Source: Flavobacteriaceae bacterium (GTDB taxonomy: Bacteria; Bacteroidota; Bacteroidia; Flavobacteriales; Flavobacteriaceae). From it: a DNA stretch of 64,000 nucleotides. Made by a program: the position numbers and the translations under genes. The notes beneath the pieces are model-generated. The model saw only the letters and a list, made by a program, of their open reading frames with translations. It was not told where the DNA came from and ran no database searches. The DNA is taken from NCBI GenBank assembly GCA_003443635.1, contig CP031964.1, positions 2,698,321-2,762,320 of the forward strand, given 5' to 3'. Positions 35,740 to 45,272 of this stretch are shown here, piece after piece. Within the stretch, counting starts at the first letter, position 1. The number at the start of each line of letters is the position of its first letter.

Positions 35740-36405
35740 ATGAATTTTAAAAACTTAATCTTTGCGATACTTTTGATAACAGCATTTAGCTGTCAAAATA
35801 ACGCTCAAGTTAATCCGCAAAAATTAGCACTACAAAATGCAACTCCTATAGAAGTTCCTTTACAAAATGGTAAAGCTAGAGCGTATTTCGCTAGTGGTTG
35901 TTTTTGGTGTGTTGAAGCTGTTTACGAAAGTGTAAATGGTGTAGACGAAGTTATTAATGGATATTCTGGGGGGCACACAGACAACCCAACTTATGAGCTT
36001 AGTAATACAGGTAGAACTGGCCATGCAGAAGCTGTAGAAGTTATTTACGATCCAAAAGTTATTAATTTCTCTACTCTAGTAGATATCTATTTTGGCTCAC
36101 AAGATCCTACTCAATTTTTTGGACAAGGACCAGATAGAGGTTCTCAGTACCGCTCTATTATTTTTTATCAAAATGATGAACAGAAACAAATTATCTTAAA
36201 TAAAAAAGAAGCTGTTGCCAAACAACTTAATGCAAAAGTAGCAGCAGAAGTTTTACCTTTTCAAAAGTTTTGGGTTGGAGAAGCTTATCATCAAAATTAC
36301 GAAAAACTACACCCTAACAGTGGCTATATAAGAAATGTTTCTATTCCAAGATTAAGGCGTTTTCAAGCAAAGTTCCCTGAATTATTGAAAAAAAATGCTC
36401 ATTAA
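35740..36405 (+). CDS. msrA: peptide-methionine (S)-S-oxide reductase, lipoprotein
   Basis: This 221-residue enzyme repairs oxidised methionine. The active-site GCFWC is at 53-57 (Cys 54 catalytic). GYSGGHTDNPTYE, TGHAEAVEV and the C-terminal HQNYEKLHPNSGYI are conserved. An N-terminal lipobox (TAFSC, Cys 18) makes it a periplasmic lipoprotein rather than a cytosolic enzyme. No MsrB domain is fused. It is monocistronic. Confidence 0.96.
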   Translation: MNFKNLIFAILLITAFSCQNNAQVNPQKLALQNATPIEVPLQNGKARAYFASGCFWCVEAVYESVNGVDEVINGYSGGHTDNPTYELSNTGRTGHAEAVEVIYDPKVINFSTLVDIYFGSQDPTQFFGQGPDRGSQYRSIIFYQNDEQKQIILNKKEAVAKQLNAKVAAEVLPFQKFWVGEAYHQNYEKLHPNSGYIRNVSIPRLRRFQAKFPELLKKNAH

Positions 36406-36408
36406 ATA

Positions 36409-37209
36409 CTAAACCTTAGTAGCTTTTAATGTAAAAATTAGTGGATACAATGTATCCTTCCTTATATAACTACCCGATTTAGTTTCTACTAGGTCGGGTA
36501 AAACATTATATGGACTCTCATCATGCTCTTTCAAATATTCAATATACAAACCCGCATCAGCTAATGCAGTAACAACATCTCCCAATCCGTGATTCCATCC
36601 ATATTCTTTACTCATCATATCTGATAAAGGATCGGCATAAGTTCCTTTATATTCTTCATAAATTACTTCTTTTTGATGATATCCATATTTTAAAACTGGA
36701 GGTATTTCTAAATAATCAAACATCCAAACTATAGGATGAAACTCAACTATAAAAAATACACCTCCTAATTTTAAACGTTCTGCAATCATTTTACCCCATG
36801 GCTTTAAATCTGGTAGCCAACCAATCACACCATAACTTGTAAAAACAATATCAAAAGTTTCTTTAATGTATTTTGAAGTTTCTAAAACATTACAGCATGT
36901 AAATTCTGCATCAAGTCTTAATTTTTCATTCAATTTTTTAGCCAACTTTACTCCTTCTTCACTAATATCAATACCAACACACTTTGCTCCCTTCCTACTC
37001 CAACTTAATGTATCTTGACCAAAATGGCATTGCAAGTGTAATAATGATTTTCCTTTAACATTCTTCAATGCCGTAAGCTCATAATGCTTTAATGAAGTTT
37101 CTCCTTTAATAAAAGCATCAATATCATACATCTTACTTTTAGAATGAACCTTAACTTTCTCATTCCAAGTCTGTTTATTAGTTTCAAAATAATGATTGAT
37201 TTTATTCAT
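36409..37209 (-). CDS. class I SAM-dependent methyltransferase
   Basis: This 266-residue cytoplasmic protein has a Rossmann-type methyltransferase core. Motif I is LLHLQCHFGQDTLSW, then VGIDISEEGVKLAK (acidic residue for SAM ribose), and DIVFTSYGVIGWLPDLKPWG is the post-II/III region. The substrate is unknown; similar Bacteroidota proteins are annotated only at superfamily level. The gene is convergent with msrA, 3 bp apart, and stands alone. Confidence 0.88.
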   Translation of the reverse strand: MNKINHYFETNKQTWNEKVKVHSKSKMYDIDAFIKGETSLKHYELTALKNVKGKSLLHLQCHFGQDTLSWSRKGAKCVGIDISEEGVKLAKKLNEKLRLDAEFTCCNVLETSKYIKETFDIVFTSYGVIGWLPDLKPWGKMIAERLKLGGVFFIVEFHPIVWMFDYLEIPPVLKYGYHQKEVIYEEYKGTYADPLSDMMSKEYGWNHGLGDVVTALADAGLYIEYLKEHDESPYNVLPDLVETKSGSYIRKDTLYPLIFTLKATKV

Positions 37210-37271
37210 AATATTATCTTAAAATATCAAAAATAAAATATGTTCTTTAATTATAACTCATTATGGTTTTT

Positions 37272-37279
37272 TACATTTG
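37272..37279 (+). promoter_or_regulatory. -7 box of the lipoprotein gene
   Basis: TACATTTG matches TAnnTTTG and lies 16 nt before the ATG at 37296. It sits inside the longer in-frame reading frame that begins at 37263, so the downstream ATG is preferred. Confidence 0.6.
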
Positions 37280-37295
37280 GCAAAAATTAGAAAAA

Positions 37296-37976
37296 ATGCG
37301 ATACATCCTTATTTTATGTCTTGTCTTTACAATTATATCTTGTAAATCAGACAAAAACGCCCAAGAAACTAAAAATGAAGAAGCAAAGCCTTTATCTGCT
37401 GCTCAAAAAATAGCAAATGCTTATGGCTTTGAAAACTGGAGTAACGTATCTAAAATAGATTTTGTTTTTAACGTAGATGTTAATGGTCAAAATCGTTCTA
37501 AACGCGCTTGGCAATGGCAACCAAAAACTAATGATGTAACTCTAACAACTGGAGAAAATGTTGTTAATTATAATCGAGCATCAATAGATAGTACTAGTTT
37601 AGGTGCTGACAGAGGGTTCATTAATGATAAATATTGGTTATTATCTCCTTTTAATTTAATTTGGGATGAAAGTGCAACAGTAAGTGAACATCCAAAAGAA
37701 GAAGCTCCTATAAGTAAAGAGCTACTCAATAAAATTACCATTACCTATTCTAACGAAGGAGGTTATACTCCTGGGGATGCATATGATTTCTATTATGGTG
37801 ATGATTTTTTAATTAAAGAGTGGGTTTTTAGAAGAGCTAATGCTCCTGAACCTTCATTAGTTACTGCTTGGAAAAATCATCAAGATTTTAATGGCATTAA
37901 AATCGCAACAGAACATCACAGAGGAGAGGGCGATTGGAAGCTTTATTTCACAGGTGTAAGTGTAGAAATCAAATAA
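37296..37976 (+). CDS. conserved lipoprotein of unknown function
   Basis: This 226-residue protein starts with a lipoprotein signal (lipobox FTIISC, Cys 16). The mature domain is rich in Trp and strands: KIDFVFNVDVNGQNRSKRAW, then GFINDKYWLLSPFNL, and a C-terminal GIKIATEHHRGEGDWKLYF. The arrangement resembles a LolA/outer-membrane lipoprotein-sorting fold, but the assignment is uncertain. I chose the ATG at 37296, since an upstream start would bury the signal peptide and overlap the promoter. It precedes kynU by 56 bp, but kynU appears to have its own promoter. Confidence 0.75.
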   Translation: MRYILILCLVFTIISCKSDKNAQETKNEEAKPLSAAQKIANAYGFENWSNVSKIDFVFNVDVNGQNRSKRAWQWQPKTNDVTLTTGENVVNYNRASIDSTSLGADRGFINDKYWLLSPFNLIWDESATVSEHPKEEAPISKELLNKITITYSNEGGYTPGDAYDFYYGDDFLIKEWVFRRANAPEPSLVTAWKNHQDFNGIKIATEHHRGEGDWKLYFTGVSVEIK

Positions 37977-37999
37977 TTAATTATTTGGTTTAAAAATCC

Positions 38000-38007
38000 T
38001 ATTTTTG
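38000..38007 (+). promoter_or_regulatory. -7 box of the kynurenine cluster
   Basis: TATTTTTG lies 25 nt upstream of the kynU TTG start codon. No TTTG at the normal -33 spacing is seen. Confidence 0.5.
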
Positions 38008-38032
38008 TGTAAAACGTAAATACACAAAGATA

Positions 38033-39298
38033 TTGCTTACCTATAAATTAGGTCTCGATTATGCTAAACAGCAAGACCAATTAGATAAATTATCTAAATA
38101 TAAAGATGCTTTTCACATTCCTAAAGACAAAGACGGTAATAATTTAATTTATTTCTGTGGAAACTCTCTTGGGTTACAACCTAAATCTACAAAAACCTAT
38201 ATTGATCAAGAACTCAAAGATTGGGCTAATCTTGGTGTAGATGGACACATAGAAGCTAAAAATCCTTGGTTGCCTTATCATGAGTTTTTAACTGAAAGTA
38301 CTGCAAAGTTAGTTGGAGCAAAGCCAATTGAAGTGATCACAATGAATACACTTACCACTAACTTACACCTTATGATGGTATCTTTTTATAAACCAACAAA
38401 AAAAAGATATAAAATTCTTATTGAGAGTGACGCATTTCCTTCAGATAAATATGCAGTTGAATCTCAACTACGTCATCATGGTTATGATGATAAAGAAAGC
38501 CTTATTTTTTGGAAGTCTCGAAAAAATGAGGAATTATTACATTATGAAGATTTAGAAAATATTCTTAATAAACATGGTGATGAAATTGCGCTAATTATGA
38601 TTGGCGGAATTAATTATTATACTGGGCAATTTTTTGATTTAAAGCGTATTACACAATTGGGGCATAAATATAATTGTATGGTCGGTTTTGATTGCGCTCA
38701 TGGTGCTGGAAATGTAAACTTGGATTTACACAATTCGGGAGCAGATTTTGCAATTTGGTGTACCTACAAATATTTAAATTCTGGCCCAGGAAGTTTAAGC
38801 GGTTGTTTTGTTCACGAACGTCACGCCTTTAATAAAACTCTCAACCGATTTACAGGTTGGTGGAGTCATAATAAAGAAACACGTTTTAATATGCGTCACG
38901 AATTTGACGTATTACCTGGAGCTGAAGGTTGGCAATTAAGCAATCCACCTATATTATCTATGGCGGCAATTAAAGCTTCTTTAGATATTTTTAATGAAAT
39001 CGGTATTGAAGCACTTGTAGAAAAATCAAAAAAACTAACAGGGTATTTTGAGTTTTTATTAAAACAATTAGGAGAAGAAGCTGTACGAATTATTACTCCT
39101 GAAAATCCAAATGAAAGAGGCTGTCAGTTATCAATACAAGTTAAACAAGCAGATAAATCTTTGTATAATAAGCTTACCAAACTTGGAGTAGTTGCAGATT
39201 GGAGAGAACCAGATGTAATTCGTTGCGCACCTGTTCCACTTTATAATTCTTTTCAAGATGTTTATGATATGATAAATCGATTAAAAAGTGTATTATAA
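38033..39298 (+). CDS. kynU: kynureninase
   Basis: This 421-residue PLP enzyme splits kynurenine or 3-hydroxykynurenine into anthranilate or 3-hydroxyanthranilate plus alanine. The PLP lysine is Lys 246 in CTYKYLNSGPG, the cofactor Asp is in GFDCAHGAGN (218-227), and FCGNSLGLQPK and NTLTTNLHLMM are family motifs. The start is TTG. The stop codon and the kmo ATG share one base, so the two genes are translationally coupled. It opens the catabolic cluster; tryptophan dioxygenase and formamidase genes are not in the window. Confidence 0.97.
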   Translation: MLTYKLGLDYAKQQDQLDKLSKYKDAFHIPKDKDGNNLIYFCGNSLGLQPKSTKTYIDQELKDWANLGVDGHIEAKNPWLPYHEFLTESTAKLVGAKPIEVITMNTLTTNLHLMMVSFYKPTKKRYKILIESDAFPSDKYAVESQLRHHGYDDKESLIFWKSRKNEELLHYEDLENILNKHGDEIALIMIGGINYYTGQFFDLKRITQLGHKYNCMVGFDCAHGAGNVNLDLHNSGADFAIWCTYKYLNSGPGSLSGCFVHERHAFNKTLNRFTGWWSHNKETRFNMRHEFDVLPGAEGWQLSNPPILSMAAIKASLDIFNEIGIEALVEKSKKLTGYFEFLLKQLGEEAVRIITPENPNERGCQLSIQVKQADKSLYNKLTKLGVVADWREPDVIRCAPVPLYNSFQDVYDMINRLKSVL

Positions 39299-40698
39299 TG
39301 ACTAATAAACAACAAAATATACTTATTATAGGAGCTGGACTTTGTGGAAGCCTTTTAGCTTTACGATTAGCACAAAGAGGATATAATATTACTGTTTATG
39401 AAAAACGACCTGATTTACGTAAAGTAAAATTAAGTGCAGGTCGTTCAATCAATCTTGCGTTTTCAGATCGAGGTAATAAAGCAATGAAATTGGTTGGCAT
39501 TGAAAAAAAAGTAAATGCGTTATGTATTCCTATGAATGGAAGAATGATTCACGACAAAAAAGGCAATACCACCTTATCTAATTATAGTGGTAGAGCACAC
39601 GAATATATCAATTCTATCTCCCGTGGTGATTTAAATACTTTATTACTTAATGAAGCTGAAAAACATAAAAATGTTACTATACATTTTAATAAAAAATGTA
39701 TTTCTGTAGATTTTGAAAATACTACTGCACTTTTTAAAGATTATGAAACTAATTCAGAATTTATAGAAGATTCTGATGTTATTATTGCTACAGATGGAGC
39801 AGGTTCAGCTCTACGAAAAAGTTATTATTTAGGTAAAAAATTCTTGTTTAGTTTCTCACAAGATTATCTTACACATGGATATAAAGAACTTACGATACTT
39901 CCTACCAAAACTGGAGATTATAAAACTTATAAAAATGCATTACACATTTGGCCAAGAGGTGATTTTATGCTCATTGCGCTTCCAAATATGGATGGTAGTT
40001 TTACAGTTACTTTATTTTTAAGTTATAATGGAGGTGAATACAATTTTAACAATCTAACAACTCCAAAAATAGTTACAGAATTCTTTAAAAAAGAATTTCC
40101 AGATGCGTTAGAGTTAATGCCAAACCTTACTAAAGATTTCTTTAAAAACCCTACTTCTCCTCTAGGTACCGTAAAATGTTCGCCTTGGCATTTTAAAGGC
40201 AATACTTTACTCATGGGAGATTCAGCACATGCTATCGTTCCTTTTTATGGGCAAGGAATGAATGCATCTTTTGAAGATGTGGTAGAATTTGATGCCGTTT
40301 TAGATCAAAGCGAAGGTGATTGGGAAACTGTTTTTAAAATTTATGAAAGCATTCGTAAAAAAGATACTGACGCTATAGCAGATTTGGCAATCGATAATTT
40401 TCATGAAATGAAAGATCATATTGCTAATCCTATATTCCAAAAAAAGCGTAAATTAGAAATGACTTTAGAAGAAACATTTCCTGATGAATATTCATCAAAG
40501 TACTCGTTAGTGACTTTTAATGAAACTATTGGTTATAGGGAAGCAATGTTAAAAGGGAGGGCTCAAGATAAAGCCATTTTAAATATGTTATCAGATAATG
40601 AATTAGATTTAAATGGTGATTTCAAATCTATTTTAGAAAAAATAAAACAAGAAACTGAAGCTATATTAGAAGATGACCGAATAGCCGGATTAAAATAA
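39298..40698 (+). CDS. kmo: kynurenine 3-monooxygenase
   Basis: This 466-residue FAD-dependent aromatic hydroxylase converts L-kynurenine to 3-hydroxykynurenine. The FAD fold starts with IIGAGLCGSLLALRLAQRG, the family SAGRSINLAFSDRG motif follows, and GDSAHAIVPFYGQGMNASFE binds FAD. The C-terminal part has the RKKDTDAIADLAIDNFHEM substrate-side helix. It is coupled to kynU. A 109-bp gap with a hairpin then separates it from amnD. Confidence 0.97.
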   Translation: MTNKQQNILIIGAGLCGSLLALRLAQRGYNITVYEKRPDLRKVKLSAGRSINLAFSDRGNKAMKLVGIEKKVNALCIPMNGRMIHDKKGNTTLSNYSGRAHEYINSISRGDLNTLLLNEAEKHKNVTIHFNKKCISVDFENTTALFKDYETNSEFIEDSDVIIATDGAGSALRKSYYLGKKFLFSFSQDYLTHGYKELTILPTKTGDYKTYKNALHIWPRGDFMLIALPNMDGSFTVTLFLSYNGGEYNFNNLTTPKIVTEFFKKEFPDALELMPNLTKDFFKNPTSPLGTVKCSPWHFKGNTLLMGDSAHAIVPFYGQGMNASFEDVVEFDAVLDQSEGDWETVFKIYESIRKKDTDAIADLAIDNFHEMKDHIANPIFQKKRKLEMTLEETFPDEYSSKYSLVTFNETIGYREAMLKGRAQDKAILNMLSDNELDLNGDFKSILEKIKQETEAILEDDRIAGLK

Positions 40699-40807
40699 TC
40701 GTCATTACGAGGGGTGAAAATGATGTGTTAATCTCATAAATTGGATTCCAATTAAAAGATAACACAGTATTAGAAACTTACTTTATCATGGCATAAGTAA
40801 GACAATT
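40699..40807 (+). repeat. intergenic hairpin in the kyn cluster
   Basis: CGTCATTACGAG followed by an imperfect stem, GTGTTAATCT against AGATAACAC, resembles the short palindromic repeats scattered in flavobacterial genomes. It could attenuate or process the polycistronic mRNA between kmo and amnD. Confidence 0.4.
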
Positions 40808-41206
40808 ATGAGTAAAGTAACACCAAGAGGTGCATATCCACATACTAAACGTGTAGGTGATTTTATATTTGTATCTGGTACAAGTTCTAGGCGACCAGAT
40901 AATACTATTGCTGGTGTTGATATAATTGATGAGATGGGTACCAAACATCTAAATATTGAAGTTCAAACACGAGAAGTCATAAAAAATATAGAACATAATC
41001 TCATCAAAGAAGGTGCAACACTTGCAGATGTAGTTGATGTCACTTCTTTTTTAGTAAATATGAACGATTTTGCTGGTTACAATAAAGCTTATGCCGAGTT
41101 TTTCACAGCTGAAACTGGACCAGCTCGCACAACCGTTGCTGTACATCAGTTACCTCACCCAGATTTGGTAGTAGAGATTAAAGTAATGGCTTATAAAAAA
41201 TTATAA
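40808..41206 (+). CDS. amnD: 2-aminomuconate deaminase, RidA family
   Basis: This 132-residue RidA/YjgF-fold protein has [20 protein letters not shown] at the start, then [19 protein letters not shown] and the end motif [20 protein letters not shown] with the conserved Arg. Position in a cluster with HaaO, ACMSD and the semialdehyde dehydrogenase makes 2-aminomuconate deaminase (2-aminomuconate to 4-oxalocrotonate and ammonia) the best call. A general enamine/imine deaminase is the alternative. Confidence 0.85.
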   Translation: MSKVTPRGAYPHTKRVGDFIFVSGTSSRRPDNTIAGVDIIDEMGTKHLNIEVQTREVIKNIEHNLIKEGATLADVVDVTSFLVNMNDFAGYNKAYAEFFTAETGPARTTVAVHQLPHPDLVVEIKVMAYKKL

Positions 41207-41272
41207 TTGATTTATTTTTATCTGTAATATTGAAATAAACAAACTTGAATCAATCGAGATCAAGTAATAAAA

Positions 41273-42712
41273 ATGAATATTAAAAACTACATCAACGGAC
41301 AATTTCATAATCCAATCAATAATGAGTGGTTAGATAACTATTGTCCAGCTAATGGAGAAATATATGGGCAAATACCCAACTCATCTAAAGCTGATGTAGA
41401 AAACGCATATATCGCTGCAAAATCAGCATTCCCTATTTGGTCTCAAACCACTTTAGAAGAGCGCAGCCGTATTTTAATTAAAATATCAGAGTTATTAGAA
41501 GACAATCTAGAGCGTTTTGCTGCAGCTGAAAGTATTGATAATGGCAAACCTATTGTTTTAGCAAAATCAATTGACATTCCAAGGGCAGCAAGTAATTTTC
41601 GTTTTTTTGGCAATGCCATTACACAATTTGCAAGCGAAAGTCATGAAAGTGTAGGGCAAGAAGCTATTAACTATACATTAAGACAACCTATAGGGGTCGT
41701 GGGGTGTATTTCGCCTTGGAATCTTCCATTATATCTGTTTAGTTGGAAAATTGCTCCTGCAATTGCTGCTGGAAATTGCGTAATCGCCAAACCCAGTGAA
41801 ATTACACCAATGACGGCTTATCTTTTAGGCGAAATATGTACCGAAGCTGGTTTACCTAAAGGAGTGCTAAACATTGTACATGGCTTAGGTACTACAACCG
41901 GACAAGCTATTATTGAACATCCAGATATTAAAGCTATTTCCTTTACTGGTGGTACAACTACAGGAGCACATATCGCTAAAACTGCAGCGCCAATGTTCAA
42001 AAAATTATCTTTAGAATTAGGAGGTAAAAACCCTAATATTATTTTTGCTGATTGCGATTATGAAGATATGTTAATTACAACGGTTAAATCATCTTTTTCT
42101 AATCAGGGACAGATTTGTTTATGTGGTAGTCGTATTTTTATAGAAGATTCTATTTACGAAAAATTTAAAACAGATTTTATTAAAAAAATAAAACAGCTTA
42201 AAATTGGACATCCATCTGAAGAGTCTACCAATATTGGGGCATTAGTTTCGAAGTCGCATCTCGAGAAAGTAATACATTATATAAATATAACCAAAGAAGA
42301 AGGTGGAACTATTGTTTGTGGAGGGAATAAAATTACAATAGAAAACTATGAAAATGGTTACTATCTTGAACCAACAATTATTGAAATCACTAATAATAAA
42401 TGCAAATTAAATCAAGAAGAAATCTTTGGTCCAGTAGTTACTATTATGCCATTTCATAGAGAAGATGATGTATTACAAATGGCTAATGATGTAAAGTATG
42501 GTTTATCGGCTATACTTTGGACCAGTGATTTAAAACGTACTATACGAATGAGCAATCAATTACAAGCCGGAATTGTTTGGATAAACACTTGGATGATGCG
42601 TGATTTACGTACCCCTTTTGGAGGCATTAAAGCTTCTGGTGTTGGTCGTGAAGGAGGTTTTGAAGCATTACGATTCTTTACAGAAGCTAAAAATGTGTGT
42701 ATAAAATACTAG
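41273..42712 (+). CDS. amnC: 2-aminomuconic 6-semialdehyde dehydrogenase
   Basis: This 479-residue NAD-dependent aldehyde dehydrogenase has the general-base Glu 248 in LELGGKNP and the catalytic Cys 282 in NQGQICLCGSR, with GFTGGT-type NAD motif SFTGGTTTG. QICLCGSR is characteristic of the 2-hydroxymuconic/2-aminomuconic semialdehyde group (ALDH8-like). In the pathway it oxidises the ACMSD product to 2-aminomuconate. It lies between amnD and an SDR gene on the same strand, with gaps of 66 and 64 bp. Confidence 0.92.
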   Translation: MNIKNYINGQFHNPINNEWLDNYCPANGEIYGQIPNSSKADVENAYIAAKSAFPIWSQTTLEERSRILIKISELLEDNLERFAAAESIDNGKPIVLAKSIDIPRAASNFRFFGNAITQFASESHESVGQEAINYTLRQPIGVVGCISPWNLPLYLFSWKIAPAIAAGNCVIAKPSEITPMTAYLLGEICTEAGLPKGVLNIVHGLGTTTGQAIIEHPDIKAISFTGGTTTGAHIAKTAAPMFKKLSLELGGKNPNIIFADCDYEDMLITTVKSSFSNQGQICLCGSRIFIEDSIYEKFKTDFIKKIKQLKIGHPSEESTNIGALVSKSHLEKVIHYINITKEEGGTIVCGGNKITIENYENGYYLEPTIIEITNNKCKLNQEEIFGPVVTIMPFHREDDVLQMANDVKYGLSAILWTSDLKRTIRMSNQLQAGIVWINTWMMRDLRTPFGGIKASGVGREGGFEALRFFTEAKNVCIKY

Positions 42713-42776
42713 TTATTAGAATATTAAAAATTAAAATAACATAAAAAAAAAGATTCTTGTTTTTACGAGAAATATT

Positions 42777-43562
42777 ATGAATTTAAACCTCAAAAATAAA
42801 AATGCTTTGGTTTGTGGAAGTACACAAGGCATAGGAAAAGCAACAGCTATAGCATTAGCAACAGAAGGCGTAAATGTTATACTTGTGGCTAGAGATGAAA
42901 TTAAATTACAAAAAGTAGTGTCTGAATTGCCAAGCAATAATCAAATACATAACTATATTGTTGTAGATTTTTCTAATCCTGAAAATTTAAGAACTAAGAT
43001 TTCTAATTACATATCAAATTATCACGGATTTCATATTCTAATAAATAATACAGGGGGACCAAAAGGAGGTCCTGTATTTTCAGCAGAGTTAGACGAGTTT
43101 CAAAATGCTTTCACACAGCATTTAAAATGCAATCATATACTAGTACAAGCTCTTGTTCCTTTTATGAAAAGTGAAGGTTACGGGCGTATTATTAATGTAA
43201 TATCTACATCTGTAAAACAACCTTTAGATGGATTAGGGGTTAGTAACACTATACGTGGTGCAGTAGGCAATTGGAGTAAAACTTTAGCTAATGAATTAGG
43301 GCAGTTTGGCATTACCGTAAACAATGTATTACCAGGTGCTACAGCAACTGAACGCTTATCTGAGATTATAAAAAACAAAGCCTCAAAAACAGGTGTTTCT
43401 ATAGAGGATGCAACAAAAACTATGCAAAATGCTATTCCAGCGAAACGCTTTGCAAAACCTGAAGAAACAGCTAGTGCAATTACATTTTTAGCAAGTGAAG
43501 TAGCAAGTTATATTAACGGAATTAACCTTCCTGTTGATGGTGGGCGTACAAAATCTTTGTAA
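42777..43562 (+). CDS. SDR family protein lacking the YxxxK catalytic pair
   Basis: This 261-residue protein has a short-chain dehydrogenase fold. The cofactor loop is CGSTQGIGKA (13-22), NNTGGPKGG replaces the usual NNAG, and PVDGGRTKS ends it. At the catalytic position the Tyr and Lys are replaced: aligned on the following WSKTLA helix, Ser 156 and Arg 160 stand where Tyr and Lys belong (VSNTIRGAVGNW). It may not be a normal oxidoreductase. Its place between amnC and haaO suggests a part in the kynurenine pathway or in handling its unstable semialdehyde, but no known step needs it. Confidence 0.85.
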   Translation: MNLNLKNKNALVCGSTQGIGKATAIALATEGVNVILVARDEIKLQKVVSELPSNNQIHNYIVVDFSNPENLRTKISNYISNYHGFHILINNTGGPKGGPVFSAELDEFQNAFTQHLKCNHILVQALVPFMKSEGYGRIINVISTSVKQPLDGLGVSNTIRGAVGNWSKTLANELGQFGITVNNVLPGATATERLSEIIKNKASKTGVSIEDATKTMQNAIPAKRFAKPEETASAITFLASEVASYINGINLPVDGGRTKSL

Positions 43563-43659
43563 CTTTATAACTTGTCATCCTGAACTTGTTTCAGTATCTC
43601 ATTAAAAATAGATTCCGTATCAAACACGGAATGATAGAATTTTAAAAACCAATATTATT
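43563..43659 (+). repeat. degenerate dispersed palindromic repeat
   Basis: TGTCATCCTGAACTTGTTTC onward, ending in ACGGAATGATAG, is a worn copy of the well-known Bacteroidota intergenic palindrome that starts TGTCATCCTGAACTTG and ends with its inverse. The right arm here is diverged (GATTCCGT...ACGGAAT itself forms a small hairpin). It lies between the SDR and haaO genes. Confidence 0.55.
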
Positions 43660-44157
43660 ATGAGTAATCTAGTTACGCCTATAAATTTTAAAGCTTGGAT
43701 TGAAGAAAATCGTCATTTATTAAAGCCACCCGTTGGCAATAAAGTCGTTTGGAAAGATGGCGATTATATTGTAATGGTCGTTGGTGGCCCCAATAGCAGA
43801 AAAGATTATCATTATAATGAAACACCTGAGTTTTTTTACCAGGTAGAAGGTGATATAGTATTAAAAGTTATTGACGAAGGTGAACCTAAAGACATTCATA
43901 TTAAAGAAGGAGAGATTTTTATTTTACCGCCAAAAGTACCACACTCCCCTCAGCGTGGTGCTAATACTGTTGGATTAGTTATAGAATACCCAAGGCCTAA
44001 AGGTGTAAAAGACAAATTACAATGGTATTCTGAAAAGAATGGAAGTTTAATATATGAAGAAGAATTTACTTTAGAAAATATAGAGACTGATATGCCTGCA
44101 ATTTTTGACAGATATTATAACAATATAGAGAAACGAAATTCTACGAGTGAGAAATAA
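43660..44157 (+). CDS. haaO: 3-hydroxyanthranilate 3,4-dioxygenase
   Basis: This 165-residue cupin opens 3-hydroxyanthranilate to 2-amino-3-carboxymuconate 6-semialdehyde. The Fe(II) ligands His 51, Glu 57 and His 95 are in place, as are the substrate arginines Arg 47 and Arg 99. Bacterial HaaO normally has a second, rubredoxin-like iron site of four cysteines near the C-terminus. Here the corresponding stretch ([15 protein letters not shown]) has none, and the whole protein has no cysteine. The catalytic cupin should still work. It is followed 29 bp later by the decarboxylase gene. Confidence 0.95.
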   Translation: MSNLVTPINFKAWIEENRHLLKPPVGNKVVWKDGDYIVMVVGGPNSRKDYHYNETPEFFYQVEGDIVLKVIDEGEPKDIHIKEGEIFILPPKVPHSPQRGANTVGLVIEYPRPKGVKDKLQWYSEKNGSLIYEEEFTLENIETDMPAIFDRYYNNIEKRNSTSEK

Positions 44158-44186
44158 TCATAGGGTCACAAAAAAAGTAAAAATTG

Positions 44187-45272
44187 ATGGCTAAAAGAAA
44201 ATTACGTATTAACGGTCATTCACATTTATTGCCTTATCCAGAGCAAATTCCCGATTTTATGAAAGAAAAGGAAATATTCTGGGTAGATGATGAACGTAAA
44301 TATATGTTACAAAAAGGATGGAAACGTCCTGTGACCGATTCTAGTTTTTTCTTAAATGAAAAGTTAGAATGGATGGAGCGAAATCGTTTAGACCATGCTG
44401 TTGTTTTAAACCTATCACAACTGTATGGGAATGGTCTTCGTCTTGAAGAAATGAAAAAGGCATTACGTTTTCAAAATGATTTTAATGCTAAAGTTCAGCA
44501 CGATCACCCTAAGAAATTTACTTGTGGTTTTGTGGTACATCCAGGTTTTATTCACGGGGCATTGTATGAAATTGAGCGCTGTGTGGAAGAATTAAATTTA
44601 AGGGTTTTATGCTTACCAACTCATTTTATGGATTCTATTGGGCAATGGCGCTCGGTATTTGATAAAGAAAATGATCGCATTTTTGAATTGGCCGATAAAT
44701 ATAAACTCGCTATAGAAATTCATCCTTACGATGGTGATAAAATGATAAACCTTGAAAATACCGCCTGGCGTTTTCATTTAATATGGATGCTAGCACAATG
44801 TGGTGATGCTTATCATTTTTATACGCTTAATGGAATACAAGAACGTTTTCCAAATATCAGAACGTGTTTTGCACACGGCGGACAATTAGCACAAATGAAT
44901 TTAGGGAGGCGCATACAAGGTTTTGATGGTCGCCCAGATTTGTTTGAAGGCAAACATCACCCAAGAAAAGCAGTTGGGCACCCTAACATTTATTTTGACA
45001 CCTTAGTTCACGATACTAATTCGTTAAAATTAATGATTGAGAATCAAGGCTCAAGTCAAGTAATTTTAGGGTTAGACGATCCTTATCCTTTAGGAGAAAT
45101 GGAAAGTGATGCTCAATCTTCATATCCAGGAAAGATTCTTGATTTAGCAATAGATAGAAAAATTATCACTCAAGAAGAGTATGATGAAATATGGGAGTGT
45201 AATGTATTGCGTTGGCTATTTGGAGATGATGAAGCTTCTAAAAAGAGTTTAGTTAATCGAATTTTATCTTAA
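44187..45272 (+). CDS. 2-amino-3-carboxymuconate-6-semialdehyde decarboxylase (ACMSD)
   Basis: This 361-residue amidohydrolase-superfamily decarboxylase has zinc-ligand His 11 and His 13 in NGHSHLL, later metal or catalytic residues in EIHPYDGD and CFAHGGQL, and LGLDDPYPLG near the end. It diverts ACMS from quinolinate toward 2-aminomuconate semialdehyde. A TTG directly upstream of the ATG is in frame, but ATG is the likelier start. Its stop shares one base with the next gene's ATG. Known names for orthologues include nbaD. Confidence 0.93.
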   Translation: MAKRKLRINGHSHLLPYPEQIPDFMKEKEIFWVDDERKYMLQKGWKRPVTDSSFFLNEKLEWMERNRLDHAVVLNLSQLYGNGLRLEEMKKALRFQNDFNAKVQHDHPKKFTCGFVVHPGFIHGALYEIERCVEELNLRVLCLPTHFMDSIGQWRSVFDKENDRIFELADKYKLAIEIHPYDGDKMINLENTAWRFHLIWMLAQCGDAYHFYTLNGIQERFPNIRTCFAHGGQLAQMNLGRRIQGFDGRPDLFEGKHHPRKAVGHPNIYFDTLVHDTNSLKLMIENQGSSQVILGLDDPYPLGEMESDAQSSYPGKILDLAIDRKIITQEEYDEIWECNVLRWLFGDDEASKKSLVNRILS

